Source: Alistipes sp. Zagget8
GTDB taxonomy: Bacteria > Bacteroidota > Bacteroidia > Bacteroidales > Rikenellaceae
DNA: 64,000 nt
Assembly: GCA_001941065.1 (NCBI GenBank)
Contig: MSHJ01000005.1
Location: forward strand, 124,001 to 188,000
Reading direction: 5' to 3'
The stretch's first letter is position 1. Every line of letters starts with the position of its first letter. Positions 8,997-17,378 of this stretch are shown piece by piece. The position numbers were made by a program, and so were the translations under genes. The notes below the pieces were generated by a model, which saw nothing but the letters and a program-made list of their open reading frames with translations, made no database searches and had not been told where the DNA came from.

Positions 8997-9437
8997 ATGC
9001 GACATATCCTGTTAACCCTCTCGGCCTGCCTGCTTTTCGGAGCGGCTGACGCCGGAAAGCCCGCAAAAGGGGCGCACCTGAAGATGGACAACCCGACCTA
9101 CGATTTCGGCGACGTGCCGCGCAAGGGCGGCGATCTGGTGCACGAGTTCAAGTTCGTCAACGACGGTACGGCCCCGCTGGTAATCGTGCGTGTCATCACG
9201 TCGTGTTCGTGCCTCAGCGCGTCGTTCTCGAAACGTCCCGTCGAACCCGCCGACTCGGGGGTGATCCGCATCGTGTACGAACCCCACAAGAGCGAGCCGG
9301 GGGCCTTCAACAAGGTGATTCAGGTCTATTCCAACTCGGTGGACGGCCGCGATGTGATTACCGTGCAGGGCAACTCCATCGACGGAAAATCGCGCGGCAA
9401 GATCAAGACCGACAAGGTGAAAGTGAAATATAAATAA
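8997..9437 (+). CDS. DUF1573 domain-containing secreted protein
   Basis: A 146-residue exported protein. Residues 1-18 form a signal peptide (MRHILLTLSACLLFGAADA), and the mature part is a single DUF1573 Ig-like domain beginning with the typical YDFGDVP segment and carrying the Cys-Ser-Cys motif (TSCSCLSASF) seen in this family. Such proteins are common in Bacteroidetes envelopes and no function is established. I chose the ATG at 8997 because it gives a clean signal peptide; a TTG two codons upstream is in frame but not needed. It is followed after 8 bp by the deaminase gene. Confidence 0.85.
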   Translation: MRHILLTLSACLLFGAADAGKPAKGAHLKMDNPTYDFGDVPRKGGDLVHEFKFVNDGTAPLVIVRVITSCSCLSASFSKRPVEPADSGVIRIVYEPHKSEPGAFNKVIQVYSNSVDGRDVITVQGNSIDGKSRGKIKTDKVKVKYK

Positions 9438-9445
9438 TACCCTAT

Positions 9446-10759
9446 ATGGCCATTCTCTTTTCAAACGCGACGGTGCTGCCGATGACGGCCTCCGGCGACG
9501 AACCCCGGACCTTTACGGGCTGGGTGGGTGCAGACGGCGACCGCATCGCGCTGGTGACCGCCTCGGAAGCGGATGCTGAGGCATTCCGCGCGGCGCATCC
9601 CGGGCTCCGGGAGATCGACTGCCGGGGCAAACTCCTGATGCCGGGCCTCGTGAACACCCATTGCCACGCGGCCATGACCCTGCAGCGCAGCTATGCCGAC
9701 GACATCTCGCTGATGGCATGGCTCCACGACTATATCTGGCCCTTCGAGGCGCACCAGACCCCGGACGATGTGGCGCTGGGCATGACGCTGGGCATTGTCG
9801 AGATGCTGCTGGGCGGCGTGACGTCGTTCGTCGACATGTACTATTTCGAGGACCGTTGCGTGGAGGTGGCCGAACGGTTAGGAATCCGCGCCCTGCTGGG
9901 CTGCAACTATTTCGATACGAACGCCGATGAGGTGCTGCCGCAGGTCGGGGAGGCCGTGCGGCTGGCCGCCGCCGGTTCCGGACGGGTGCGTATCGCCGTG
10001 GCGCCCCATTCGCCCTACACCGTGTCGCCCGCGAACCTCGTGCGCGGCAAGGAGCTGGCCGACAAATACGGCCTGCACCTGATGACCCACATCTCGGAGA
10101 CGCAGGACGAGGTGCGCATCGTGCGCGAGAAATACGGGCAGACCTCCGTCGAACACCTCGACGCGCTGGGGCTGCTGGGCCCGAAGACAATCGGCGCTCA
10201 TTGCGTTCACGTGACCGATAGCGACATCGGGACCCTCGCCGCGCGGGGCGTCACCGTGTCGCACAACCCCCAGAGCAACATGAAAATATCGAGCGGCGTG
10301 GCTCCCGTCGAGAAACTGCGGGCCGCGGGGGCGCTCGTGACGGTCGGCACCGACGGGACCTGTTCGAACAACGACCTCGATATGTTCGAGGAACTGCGCA
10401 CGGCGGCGTTCCTGCAGAAATCCGCCACGGGCGACCCCGTGGCGCTTCCGGCCTATGAGGCCCTGCGGATGGCGACGGCGAACGGCGCCCGGGCGATGGG
10501 CTGTGCCGACGGCGAGCTGGGCGTGATTCGCGAGGGTGCGCTGGCCGATGTAATTGTCGTGGACCTGCAGAAACCCCATCTGCAGCCCGTTCACAACGTC
10601 GTGTCGAATGTGGTCTACTGCGGCAAGGCGTCGGATGTCGAGACGGTCGTGGTCGGCGGACGCATCGTCGTCGAGAACCGCCGCATCGAAGGCGTCGACC
10701 TGCCGGAGCTTTACCGCGGGGTTGCGGAGGCCGTTGAGCGGATCAAAGCGGCAAAATAG
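9446..10759 (+). CDS. mtaD: 5-methylthioadenosine/S-adenosylhomocysteine deaminase (amidohydrolase)
   Basis: A 437-residue cytoplasmic amidohydrolase of the TrzN/MtaD group. Metal ligands are visible as H72 and H74 in LVNTHCHAAMTL, a histidine in HISETQDEV, a histidine in GAHCVHV and the aspartate in TVGTDGTCSNND. The MAWLHDYIWPFE segment is typical of enzymes deaminating S-adenosylhomocysteine or methylthioadenosine to the inosine forms, a salvage route for the by-products of methyl transfer. The family is clear. The exact substrate is inferred, and chlorohydrolase-type relatives with other substrates exist. Confidence 0.88.
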   Translation: MAILFSNATVLPMTASGDEPRTFTGWVGADGDRIALVTASEADAEAFRAAHPGLREIDCRGKLLMPGLVNTHCHAAMTLQRSYADDISLMAWLHDYIWPFEAHQTPDDVALGMTLGIVEMLLGGVTSFVDMYYFEDRCVEVAERLGIRALLGCNYFDTNADEVLPQVGEAVRLAAAGSGRVRIAVAPHSPYTVSPANLVRGKELADKYGLHLMTHISETQDEVRIVREKYGQTSVEHLDALGLLGPKTIGAHCVHVTDSDIGTLAARGVTVSHNPQSNMKISSGVAPVEKLRAAGALVTVGTDGTCSNNDLDMFEELRTAAFLQKSATGDPVALPAYEALRMATANGARAMGCADGELGVIREGALADVIVVDLQKPHLQPVHNVVSNVVYCGKASDVETVVVGGRIVVENRRIEGVDLPELYRGVAEAVERIKAAK

Positions 10760-10805
10760 CCGGGTGGCATTGGAATTGTAAAATTCATTCAAAAATAAAC
10801 ATATT

Positions 10806-11315
10806 ATGGATCACAAGGTAACTTTCGGCGGCAAGCCCGTGACGCTTGTCGGCAATCGCTGCAAGGTGGGCGAAATGGCCCCCGTATTTACGGTCATCGA
10901 CGCGGGGCTGCAGCCCGTATCGTCGGAGGCATTCCACGGCAAGGTGCGCATTTACAGCGTATTCCCGTCGGTAGACACTCCGGTCTGCTCGCTGCAGAAC
11001 ATCCGGTTCAACCGCGAGGCTTCGAAGCTGGGCGACGATGTGGTCGTCGTGGCGCTGTCGGTGGACCTGCCCTTTGCGCAGAAGCGCTTCTGCGCCGCCG
11101 AGGGCATTGACCGCGTGCACGTCTTTTCGGACTACAAGGAGCTGGATTTCGGCATGAAATACGGTTTCGTGATCGACGAACTGCGCCTGCTGGCCCGCGG
11201 CGTGGTGGTCGTGGACCGGGACGACGTGGTGCGCTATGTGGAGTATGTGCCCGAAATCACCCACGAACCCGACTACGACAAGGCGCTGGCCTTCGTGCGT
11301 GAACTGGCGAAATAG
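10806..11315 (+). CDS. tpx: Thiol peroxidase Tpx (atypical 2-Cys peroxiredoxin)
   Basis: A 169-residue peroxiredoxin. The peroxidatic cysteine is C61 in SVDTPVCSLQ, within the conserved PSxDTxVC motif, and the resolving cysteine is C96 in QKRFCAAEG, the spacing expected for Tpx. It reduces hydrogen peroxide and preferentially alkyl or lipid hydroperoxides using thioredoxin. This is a common defence in gut anaerobes exposed to oxygen. It ends at a strong bidirectional terminator shared with the convergent beta-propeller gene. Confidence 0.96.
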   Translation: MDHKVTFGGKPVTLVGNRCKVGEMAPVFTVIDAGLQPVSSEAFHGKVRIYSVFPSVDTPVCSLQNIRFNREASKLGDDVVVVALSVDLPFAQKRFCAAEGIDRVHVFSDYKELDFGMKYGFVIDELRLLARGVVVVDRDDVVRYVEYVPEITHEPDYDKALAFVRELAK

Positions 11316-11323
11316 CCGGAGCT

Positions 11324-11364
11324 GAAAAAAGGAGCGGATCTGCGAAAGATCCGCTCCTTTTTTC
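11324..11364. terminator. Bidirectional rho-independent terminator (tpx / beta-propeller gene)
   Basis: A 17-bp stem (11324-11340 with 11348-11364) containing GGAGCGGATC and GATCCGCTCC, flanked by A and T runs on both sides, with loop TGCGAAA. It lies between convergent genes. A near copy is found at 14175-14218. Confidence 0.93.
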
Positions 11365-11404
11365 AGGGGGCTGTTCCCCGGCGAGCCGGGGAATGTCCGG
11401 GTCG

Positions 11405-12388
11405 TTATTTCACCTTTTCGTAAATGTAGACCTCGTGAATCTCTTTGGTATAGCCCTCTTCCGAGAACGGTCCCTGCGACATACCGAGAATAATCTGCGT
11501 GCCGCGGTTGTTCAGTACGAGCAATTCGTCGGTTACGGGGTCGATGCACAATCCTTCGATTTCCCCGGCACGGCGGAAATCCGACATCTCACGGAACAGG
11601 TCGAGACGCCCGGCCTTGGCTCCGGCCGCAATCATCCCGGTCCGTTTGACGGGATTGCCTTTTTCGTCTAACTTAACGCTGAACGGCGTGTCCCTGACGA
11701 CCTCGGTGCCCTCTTTCAGTCCCGTGTAGGGGACTTCGGAGATGTCGGCGATATAGATGTTGTCGGGAATCTGATCGGTCGATTCCCCGTCGTCGGCAGC
11801 GAAGAGCATCTTACCGTCGGCGATGAAAATGCCCTGACACCAGTAGGGCATCGGCCGGCACTGCATCTTGGTGTAGTACTTGCCCGTTTCGAGGCTGTAG
11901 CAGTACACGTAGCGGCTGTCCACCCAGTCTGACATCCAGATCATGTTCTTCTCGCGGTCCACGGCCAGGCCGGAGACCTCCACCTGCCCGGATTCGGCGC
12001 ACCAGGGAATGTCCTCGATCCATTCGAGCGTATCGGCGTCGTATACCGAGATGGCGATGTTGTAGCCCCGGCCGTACTCGAATTTTTCGTTTCCCGTATA
12101 GATTTTGCCGTTCCACACGTCGATGTCTCCGAAATGGTTGGCCAGCTCCGGATTCGGGAACAGGGGATGCTCGGGCGACTGAACGTGCTCCTTCACGAGG
12201 TTCCAGTTCTTGTCGAACTTGTAAAGGCCCCTCGTGTCGGAAACATAGTAATAGTTCTCGTCTGCGGCGATTCCCTGACGTCCGGGAACCTCAACGATTT
12301 TCTTCAGGCGATACTCCGTACCGAGATGCTGTGCGCTCACTGTCGAAAAAGCGGCGATCGCTGCCAATGCAAAAAGTAATTTTTTCAT
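11405..12388 (-). CDS. Secreted beta-propeller protein (SdiA-regulated/phytase-esterase-like fold), function unknown
   Basis: A 327-residue protein with a signal peptide at 1-19 (ending STVSAQ). The rest is a run of propeller-type repeats: GIAADENYYYVSD, GDIDVWNGKIYTGN, GLAVDREKNMIWMSD, QGIFIADGKMLFAADD and GLCIDPVTDELLVLNN. This pattern fits the SdiA-regulated or esterase-like phytase propellers, but I see no motif proving catalysis. It sits 52 bp after a porin of the phosphate-selective type, so a role in extracellular phosphate or small-solute handling is possible (inference). It may simply be a binding protein. It ends at the terminator shared with tpx. Confidence 0.6.
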   Translation of the reverse strand: MKKLLFALAAIAAFSTVSAQHLGTEYRLKKIVEVPGRQGIAADENYYYVSDTRGLYKFDKNWNLVKEHVQSPEHPLFPNPELANHFGDIDVWNGKIYTGNEKFEYGRGYNIAISVYDADTLEWIEDIPWCAESGQVEVSGLAVDREKNMIWMSDWVDSRYVYCYSLETGKYYTKMQCRPMPYWCQGIFIADGKMLFAADDGESTDQIPDNIYIADISEVPYTGLKEGTEVVRDTPFSVKLDEKGNPVKRTGMIAAGAKAGRLDLFREMSDFRRAGEIEGLCIDPVTDELLVLNNRGTQIILGMSQGPFSEEGYTKEIHEVYIYEKVK

Positions 12389-12440
12389 GGTTATGGATTT
12401 TTAAGGTTCGTTTTTTTGAAAAACAGTTGTTTCCGGCAGC

Positions 12441-13622
12441 TTAGAATTTGAACAGTCCCATGATCTGGAGTTGTTCGGAACTATCGTAGCCCAGGGCCTT
12501 TTTGGCGTCGCCGCTGTACATGAAATGCCCGTAGTTGAGTTGGAGTTTCATGTTCTTGAACACCGAATAAGTGCAGCCGACCAGTATCCGGTTGTAGTTG
12601 TTGGCGGTCCCGGTGTTCACGTGGTCCTCGTACATGTCCCAGCGGACGATCGGGAGGAATTTGCCCCAGTGCCAGCCGGCCAGTACATAGGCGCCGTTCT
12701 CCTTGACGACATCCGTTTTGTTCACCCGGCTCTTCATGTGTCCGTATTCGGCACGCAGGTTCAGGCCGCGGGGATTGTCGTACCAGGCGCCGACCACATA
12801 GCGATTCATCGGGTTGTAATCGCCGCTGCCGACTCCCTCGCCGCCTTCCAGCTTTTTGGACGTATATTCGCCCCAGTTGAACGTTCCCTTGATGTTGAAA
12901 TATTTGACCGGACGGACCGTCAGGCTGACATAAATGTCTTTCGACTTGTTGCTGTCGTCCTTGCTGGGGATCGAGCCGTTGGTGACGGCCACGTCGTAGT
13001 GCAGATAGCTGAATCCTTTCCCCGAGTCGAAGACGTCTCCCATGAACATGATGCCCAGATCGCGTCCGTAGTCTACCACGTTGTACTCGTAAGGATTGCG
13101 GCAGGCTATGCGGTAAACGATATTCGAAAAGTCGACCGTCTCCAATGTTCCGGGCGAGATGTCGTAATTCTCATATCCCAGCGGCGTGAAGAACTGCCCG
13201 ACACGGACCTTGAATTCGGGCATGATTTTCCAGGTCGCAAAAGCATCCATTACCGCTATGTTCTTCTGGCCGTTTCCGTTCGTCGAGCCGGAAATTCCGT
13301 TGAAGGCTTCGACCTGCAGCCGGAAATCCACCTTCTCGGCGACCTTGCCGTCGAGAAGCAGACGAAGCCGTTTTGCCTGAAACGACGAACTCGAACTTTT
13401 GTCGTTCGACGTGTAGTTCCACCCCGTCTGCAAATACCCGGATAATTTCGGCAGGTTGGCCAGGATTTTCTCCCAGGTCGACGGGGGCTGTGCGGCGGCG
13501 GGGGCCTCCGCAGCGACTGTTTTGGAATCCGGGGCAGGTTGTTCTTCCGGATTCGCCGACACTATGACGGGTGTCAGTAGGGCACCGCTCAGAAAAAGAG
13601 CAATCAGTTTGGTTGTTTTCAT
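12441..13622 (-). CDS. Phosphate-selective porin O/P-type outer-membrane porin
   Basis: A 393-residue outer-membrane beta-barrel. The signal peptide is at 1-24 (LLTPVIVSANP), followed by a short Ala/Pro/Gln-rich linker and an OprO/OprP-like barrel that ends in phenylalanine (MGLFKF), as expected for BAM substrates. Segments such as RVGQFFTPLGYENYDISP and KRLRLLLDGKVAEKVDFRLQ are typical of the family. Substrate specificity cannot be read from sequence. The start is taken at the ATG reading MKTTKLIALF because it opens the signal peptide; upstream in-frame codons encode no export signal. The nearest good promoter lies about 450 bp upstream. Confidence 0.85.
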   Translation of the reverse strand: MKTTKLIALFLSGALLTPVIVSANPEEQPAPDSKTVAAEAPAAAQPPSTWEKILANLPKLSGYLQTGWNYTSNDKSSSSSFQAKRLRLLLDGKVAEKVDFRLQVEAFNGISGSTNGNGQKNIAVMDAFATWKIMPEFKVRVGQFFTPLGYENYDISPGTLETVDFSNIVYRIACRNPYEYNVVDYGRDLGIMFMGDVFDSGKGFSYLHYDVAVTNGSIPSKDDSNKSKDIYVSLTVRPVKYFNIKGTFNWGEYTSKKLEGGEGVGSGDYNPMNRYVVGAWYDNPRGLNLRAEYGHMKSRVNKTDVVKENGAYVLAGWHWGKFLPIVRWDMYEDHVNTGTANNYNRILVGCTYSVFKNMKLQLNYGHFMYSGDAKKALGYDSSEQLQIMGLFKF

Positions 13623-14077
13623 AAAGTGACGTTTAAGTTGGTTAGTGATAAAAATGTTAAAGATGCCTGTATCGTTTGTTTCGAACTCGAAATAGCCGTC
13701 TGACGAGCTCTCCGGCATGGAGGCCAAGACCGTGGCCGGCAGTCGGGTAACGGAATCCGTTCCGTATCGGGTGTGCCGAACGGACATGACGTTCTGCTAT
13801 TTGACAACGGGAATACCCGGCGGTCGATACGGTGCATACAGACACGCTAAAGCGACGAATGACTTTAGCCGTTATTCGTGCCGGATATAAGCCGGAAAAT
13901 TCGATTTTCCGGAGGGGGGGGGAAATTCGACCGGAGCCGCCGGTTACACCGGATACATTCGGCGCTTCACGGTGACGGGCGTAAAAAGCGTCCGTTATCT
14001 GGGGTGTTTCCGATGTTCCGGAGTGTTGGGATATTCGATGTTCGTCCATCTGTTATTTGGGGGGCTTGTTTCAGAAT

Positions 14078-14108
14078 CAAAAGTAATGATTATTTTTTAA
14101 TTTCACAA
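14078..14108 (-). promoter_or_regulatory. Predicted minus-strand promoter for the porin transcript
   Basis: On the minus strand, TTG (14108-14106) is followed after 20 bp by TACTTTTG (14085-14078), a good match to the Bacteroidetes -33/-7 consensus. The first downstream gene on that strand is the porin, whose ATG is about 455 bp away. Confidence 0.5.
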
Positions 14109-14174
14109 TGAAAGTGCTAAAAAAATCTGAAAATGCTATTGACCGGTCTTTTTTCCGTCTTCACGGCCGGGGAC

Positions 14175-14218
14175 GAAAAAGAGGAGCGGATCGACGAAAG
14201 ATCCGCTCCTCTTTTTTC
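14175..14218. terminator. Terminator downstream of the membrane protein gene (second copy of the 11324 cassette)
   Basis: The stem AGGAGCGGATC/GATCCGCTCCT with flanking A and T runs and loop GACGAAA is nearly identical to the tpx terminator. The match continues past the stem (TTTTTTCA, then GGGGCTGTT), so the two are related by duplication. It lies just after the stop of the minus-strand membrane protein gene at 14232. Confidence 0.9.
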
Positions 14219-14231
14219 AAGGGGCTGTTTC

Positions 14232-14885
14232 TCAGATGGTCTCCGTCAGCGACCGGCTGCGTCCCCATTTGTTGTACAGCGCCGAGAGGGCGATGGCCAG
14301 GAACACGGCCGGGATGAGTGCGAGAATCGCCAGTTGACAGCGGCTGCCCGTTCCGTCGATGTAGCAGGCGACACTGGCGGTATAGTGGACGAGCAGGACG
14401 ACGAACCACGTCGTCAGCAGCACCGTTCCGATCGTGATGTTGAGCCGTGAGGGGGAGTAGCGGCCCGCTTTCTTCGAAAACAGGTTGCTGTTCATCTCCC
14501 AGGGGCGGCACAAGGCACCCAGCCGGTAGCGCTCCGGAATTTTCAGTCCGTCGGTCTCCTCGCGTTCGATTTCGAATATGTAGCGTTCGTAGACCTCGTA
14601 CCAGGCTTTCGACCCTTTGGCCATCATGATCCAGATGACGGCGAACGACATCCCGACCAGCGCCACCGCGCAGGCGATTTCGTTTACCGCCAGCGGGTCG
14701 GCGGCTCCGGGACCGGCGGCCAGCAGCCTGGACGCCAGCACTCCGTAGAGGGTGAAACAGAGGACCTGAAAAATGGAGAGAAGGAACGACCGCCGCCACA
14801 GGTTCAGCACCTCGAACGACCGGCATTTGTAGAATCCCTCTCTCAACTCCTTTAAAGACACTTCATTGTTGTTTTCAATGGGCAT
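14232..14885 (-). CDS. Hypothetical inner-membrane protein with four predicted helices
   Basis: I do not recognise this 217-residue protein with confidence. It has about four hydrophobic helices arranged as two pairs: about 32-54 (FLLSIFQVLCFTLYGVLA) and 65-88 (EIACAVALVGMSFAVIWIMM), then about 150-168 (VLLTTWFVVLLVHYTA) and 185-205 (AILALIPAVFLAIALSA). Between the pairs is a soluble loop beginning AKGSKAWYEVYERYIFEIE. The SKAWYE element resembles small membrane proteins of the RipA-like type, but that is a weak memory-based comparison. It has its own terminator and lies 170 bp after glgB, so it is probably a separate unit. Confidence 0.7.
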   Translation of the reverse strand: MPIENNNEVSLKELREGFYKCRSFEVLNLWRRSFLLSIFQVLCFTLYGVLASRLLAAGPGAADPLAVNEIACAVALVGMSFAVIWIMMAKGSKAWYEVYERYIFEIEREETDGLKIPERYRLGALCRPWEMNSNLFSKKAGRYSPSRLNITIGTVLLTTWFVVLLVHYTASVACYIDGTGSRCQLAILALIPAVFLAIALSALYNKWGRSRSLTETI

Positions 14886-15055
14886 AATAAAATCTGTTTT
14901 TTAATAAATGAATAAATAGGTAGTTGCGTACTACTTTTTTAGATGCGGACCGCACCGTCCGCGGTGTGTTACGGGTACAGGAACCGGTCCCCGTCTTTCG
15001 GCCCCTGGGGCCCGAGTCGGGGAGCTGGAGAATGAAGACGTGACGCTGTGTGCGG

Positions 15056-17092
15056 CTACTTTTTCCGCAGGTAGACCGTCGCCGTGCGCGAGGTGTTGTA
15101 GATGCGGATGCGGGGGTAGTCCTTCCCGTCGTTGCCCTTTACGGGGAACGAAAAATGTTCGGCCTCCATCGACTGCCGCTCCTGTCCGCCGAACCGCCGT
15201 TCGTCGGTCGAGAGCACCGGGACGTAGCGGCCCGGGGCCTGCACCGGAAGCTCGTAGTCGGGAATCGAGGCCGTGGGGTGCCAGTTGAAGACGAACAGCA
15301 GCGGGCCGTGCGCGAAGACCATCGTTTTGTTGTGCTCGTCCATCAGCAGGTTCCAGGCATAGCCGTCCTCCAGCACCCGGTGTTTCCGGATCAGCCGGAT
15401 CATCGCCCGGTCGAAATCCCCCAGCCATGCGTAACGCAGGAATCCGTTTTTCGCCAGCGACCACTGCCGCCGCGCATGGGCGTAGCTCCAGCCGTTACCC
15501 TCGCGCGGAAAGTCGATCCACTCGGGGTGTCCGAATTCGTTGCCCATGAAATTGAGGTAAGCCTGCCCGCCGGTGGAGATGGTCATCAGGCGGATCATCT
15601 TGTGCAGGGCCATGCCGCGGTCGATGACGATGTTTTCCGAAGCGCGGTCCATGTGGAAATACATCTCCTTGTCCATCAGCCGGAAGGCGATGGTCTTGTC
15701 GCCCACCAGCGCCTGGTCGTGCGACTCGGCATAGGCCACGGTTTTCACCTCGGGCAGCCGGTCGGTCATGACCGACCACATCTCCCAGATGTTCCACTGC
15801 TCGTCGGGGACCTCCTTCAGCTGCTTGATCCAGAAATCGGGAATGGCCATGCCCAGGCGGTAGTCGAAGCCGACGCCGCCGTCGGCGATGGGGATGCACA
15901 TGCCCGGCATGCCGCTCACATCCTCGGCGATGGTCACGGCCGAGGGTAGGAAATCATGCGTGAGGCGGTTGGCGAGGGTGAGGTAGGTGAGGGCCTCCTC
16001 GTTGACCCCGGTGTCGAAGAACCGGTCGCGCGAGTCGAAGGTGACATAGCCGTGGTGGTGGTAGATCATCGAGGTCACGCCGTCGAAGCGGTAGCCGTCG
16101 AAATGGAACTCGTCGAGCCAGTATTTGACGTTCGACAGCAGGAAATGCCGCACCTCGTCTTTGCCGTAGTCGAAGAGCTTCGAATCCCAGTAGGGCTGGT
16201 AGCCCGCCTCGCCCGCCGGCGAGTAGAGGTGGTCGGTGCCGTCGAGTTCGTTGATCCCTTCGTTGAGGTTTTTCACATAGTGGGCGTGTACGAGGTCCAT
16301 GATGACCGCCAGCCCCAGCTCGTGGGCCCGGCGGATCAGCTCTTTCAGCTCCTCGGGCGTGCCGCAGCGCGACGACGGGGCGAAGAAACTCGACACGTGG
16401 TAGCCGAACGAACCGTAATAGGGGTGCTCGGCCACGGCCATCAGCTGCACGGCGTTGTAACCGTCCCGTTTGATGATCGGGAGTATCTTTTCGGTGAATT
16501 CGCGGTAGGTGCCCACGCCCTCGCGCTCTTGGGCCATGCCCACATGGGCTTCGTAGATCAGCAGGCTGCCGATCTTCGAGGCGTCGAAGGCGTCGCCCCG
16601 CCAGTCGAACGCCTCGGCGGGCTCCCAGAACTGGGCGGTGTAGTTTTTCGTCGCCTCGTCCTGCACCACGCGTGTGGCATAGGCCGGAATGCGGTCCAGC
16701 CAGCCGTTGTCGCCGTGGACGTGGAGTTTGTAGAGCGAGCCGTGCACCAGCCGGCCGCGGTACATCGCCGTGGGGAAAAAGGCGCTCCAGACCCCTGCCG
16801 CATCCCGGTGCATGCGGATTTCGGTGCGCTGCCAGTTGTTGAAATCGCCGAAGATGTAGACGTCGTGCGCCCCCGGCAGCCACTCGCGGAACCACCAGCC
16901 GTCGAGGGCTTCGTCGCGCTGCCAGCCGAAATAGCGGTAGCCGTTGGCGTAGTCCACGATCGACCCCGACGAACTTTCGATCCGCTCCATCTGCCGTTCA
17001 TATTGCGCATGACGGCGGTTGATATGTTCTTCGACGGGCTGCAGCCATGCGTCGCGCTCTACGATGGGCAGTCTTCGGGGCGTGTTTTCCAT
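15056..17092 (-). CDS. glgB: 1,4-alpha-glucan branching enzyme (GH13)
   Basis: A 678-residue cytoplasmic enzyme that cuts alpha-1,4 chains and rejoins them by alpha-1,6 links in glycogen synthesis. An N-terminal CBM48 domain (about 45-140, with FGDFNNWQ) precedes the GH13 barrel. The catalytic nucleophile is in GYRFDGVTSM near residue 333, the acid/base in TIAEDVSGMPG near 387, and the transition-state Asp in AESHDQALVG near 456. A C-terminal beta domain ends the protein. I chose the ATG at 17092 (MENTPRRLP) because upstream in-frame sequence belongs to a dispersed repeat. That repeat supplies a promoter 21-50 bp upstream of the start. Confidence 0.95.
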   Translation of the reverse strand: MENTPRRLPIVERDAWLQPVEEHINRRHAQYERQMERIESSSGSIVDYANGYRYFGWQRDEALDGWWFREWLPGAHDVYIFGDFNNWQRTEIRMHRDAAGVWSAFFPTAMYRGRLVHGSLYKLHVHGDNGWLDRIPAYATRVVQDEATKNYTAQFWEPAEAFDWRGDAFDASKIGSLLIYEAHVGMAQEREGVGTYREFTEKILPIIKRDGYNAVQLMAVAEHPYYGSFGYHVSSFFAPSSRCGTPEELKELIRRAHELGLAVIMDLVHAHYVKNLNEGINELDGTDHLYSPAGEAGYQPYWDSKLFDYGKDEVRHFLLSNVKYWLDEFHFDGYRFDGVTSMIYHHHGYVTFDSRDRFFDTGVNEEALTYLTLANRLTHDFLPSAVTIAEDVSGMPGMCIPIADGGVGFDYRLGMAIPDFWIKQLKEVPDEQWNIWEMWSVMTDRLPEVKTVAYAESHDQALVGDKTIAFRLMDKEMYFHMDRASENIVIDRGMALHKMIRLMTISTGGQAYLNFMGNEFGHPEWIDFPREGNGWSYAHARRQWSLAKNGFLRYAWLGDFDRAMIRLIRKHRVLEDGYAWNLLMDEHNKTMVFAHGPLLFVFNWHPTASIPDYELPVQAPGRYVPVLSTDERRFGGQERQSMEAEHFSFPVKGNDGKDYPRIRIYNTSRTATVYLRKK

Positions 17093-17112
17093 AGGGAAAT
17101 GTTGAATTTTTA

Positions 17113-17142
17113 CAAAAATACGAAAAAGTCGGGTGGATTCAA
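17113..17142 (-). promoter_or_regulatory. glgB promoter carried at the edge of dispersed repeat family 2
   Basis: On the minus strand TTG (17142-17140) and TATTTTTG (17120-17113) are separated by 19 bp, matching the Bacteroidetes consensus. The -33 box and most of the spacer are inside repeat unit 1. The glgB ATG is 21 bp beyond the -7 box. Confidence 0.6.
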
Positions 17143-17290
17143 AATCGAACCGCATACGGCCCGGCAAAAGGTTCCGACGAATAAAAATGTCGTTACGACA
17201 CACAATATACGAAAAAATCGGATGAATTCAAAATCGAATCGCCTGCGGTCCGGCAAAACTTTCCGACTGATAAAAGTGCCGTTACGACAC
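17118..17290 (-). repeat. Dispersed repeat family 2, two tandem units
   Basis: Units 17118-17201 and 17207-17290 are both 84 bp. They share ATACGAAAAA, ATTCAAAATCGAA, CCGGCAAAA, TTCCGAC and end in a palindrome close to GTGTCGTTACGACAC. The third copy is at 27955-28040 on the opposite strand. Outward of unit 1 the minus strand forms a promoter facing glgB. Together they fill most of the 286-bp glgB-POT gap. Confidence 0.88.
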
Positions 17291-17311
17291 GAGATATATT
17301 AAAAATTTTTC

Positions 17312-17319
17312 TATCTTTG
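17312..17319 (+). promoter_or_regulatory. -7 box for the peptide transporter gene
   Basis: TATCTTTG fits the Bacteroidetes -7 consensus and lies 59 bp before the ATG at 17379. No TTG is found at the right distance upstream, so the promoter is incomplete or relies on an activator. Confidence 0.4.
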
Positions 17320-17378
17320 TCTCCGAACGAAAACAAATCCTTATTTACTAACACTTTACTAATACCCAAAAAAATCTT

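Larger units (their letters stand above)
13623..14231. other. Non-coding region upstream of the porin (609 bp)
   Basis: I see no credible gene here. The open frames crossing it have atypical composition and no start context. It holds many small inverted repeats, including CCGGAAAA-TTCGA-TTTTCCGG (13892-13912), GGCCA/TGGCC and CGGAA/TTCCG, a run of nine G (13914-13922), a minus-strand promoter near 14078-14108, and the terminator at 14175-14218. If that promoter drives the porin, most of this is a roughly 450-nt structured leader. Confidence 0.5.

Noticed and set aside
13657..14049. 130-codon minus-strand frame before the porin
   Set aside because: Composition is atypical, there is no recognisable motif, and it would be the only gene in a region dominated by inverted repeats. 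It is treated as non-coding leader.
14108..14317. Short plus-strand frame starting MKVLKKSENAID
   Set aside because: It runs through the terminator hairpin and antisense into the membrane protein gene.
14945..14962. GCGGAC/GTCCGC hairpin after glgB as a terminator
   Set aside because: On the minus strand it is followed by an A-run, not a T-run, so it does not fit a glgB terminator.
17193..17333. Peptides resembling each other encoded in the gaps at 17100-17290 and 27911-28050
   Set aside because: The similarity comes from the dispersed DNA repeat read in various frames, not from a small conserved protein.
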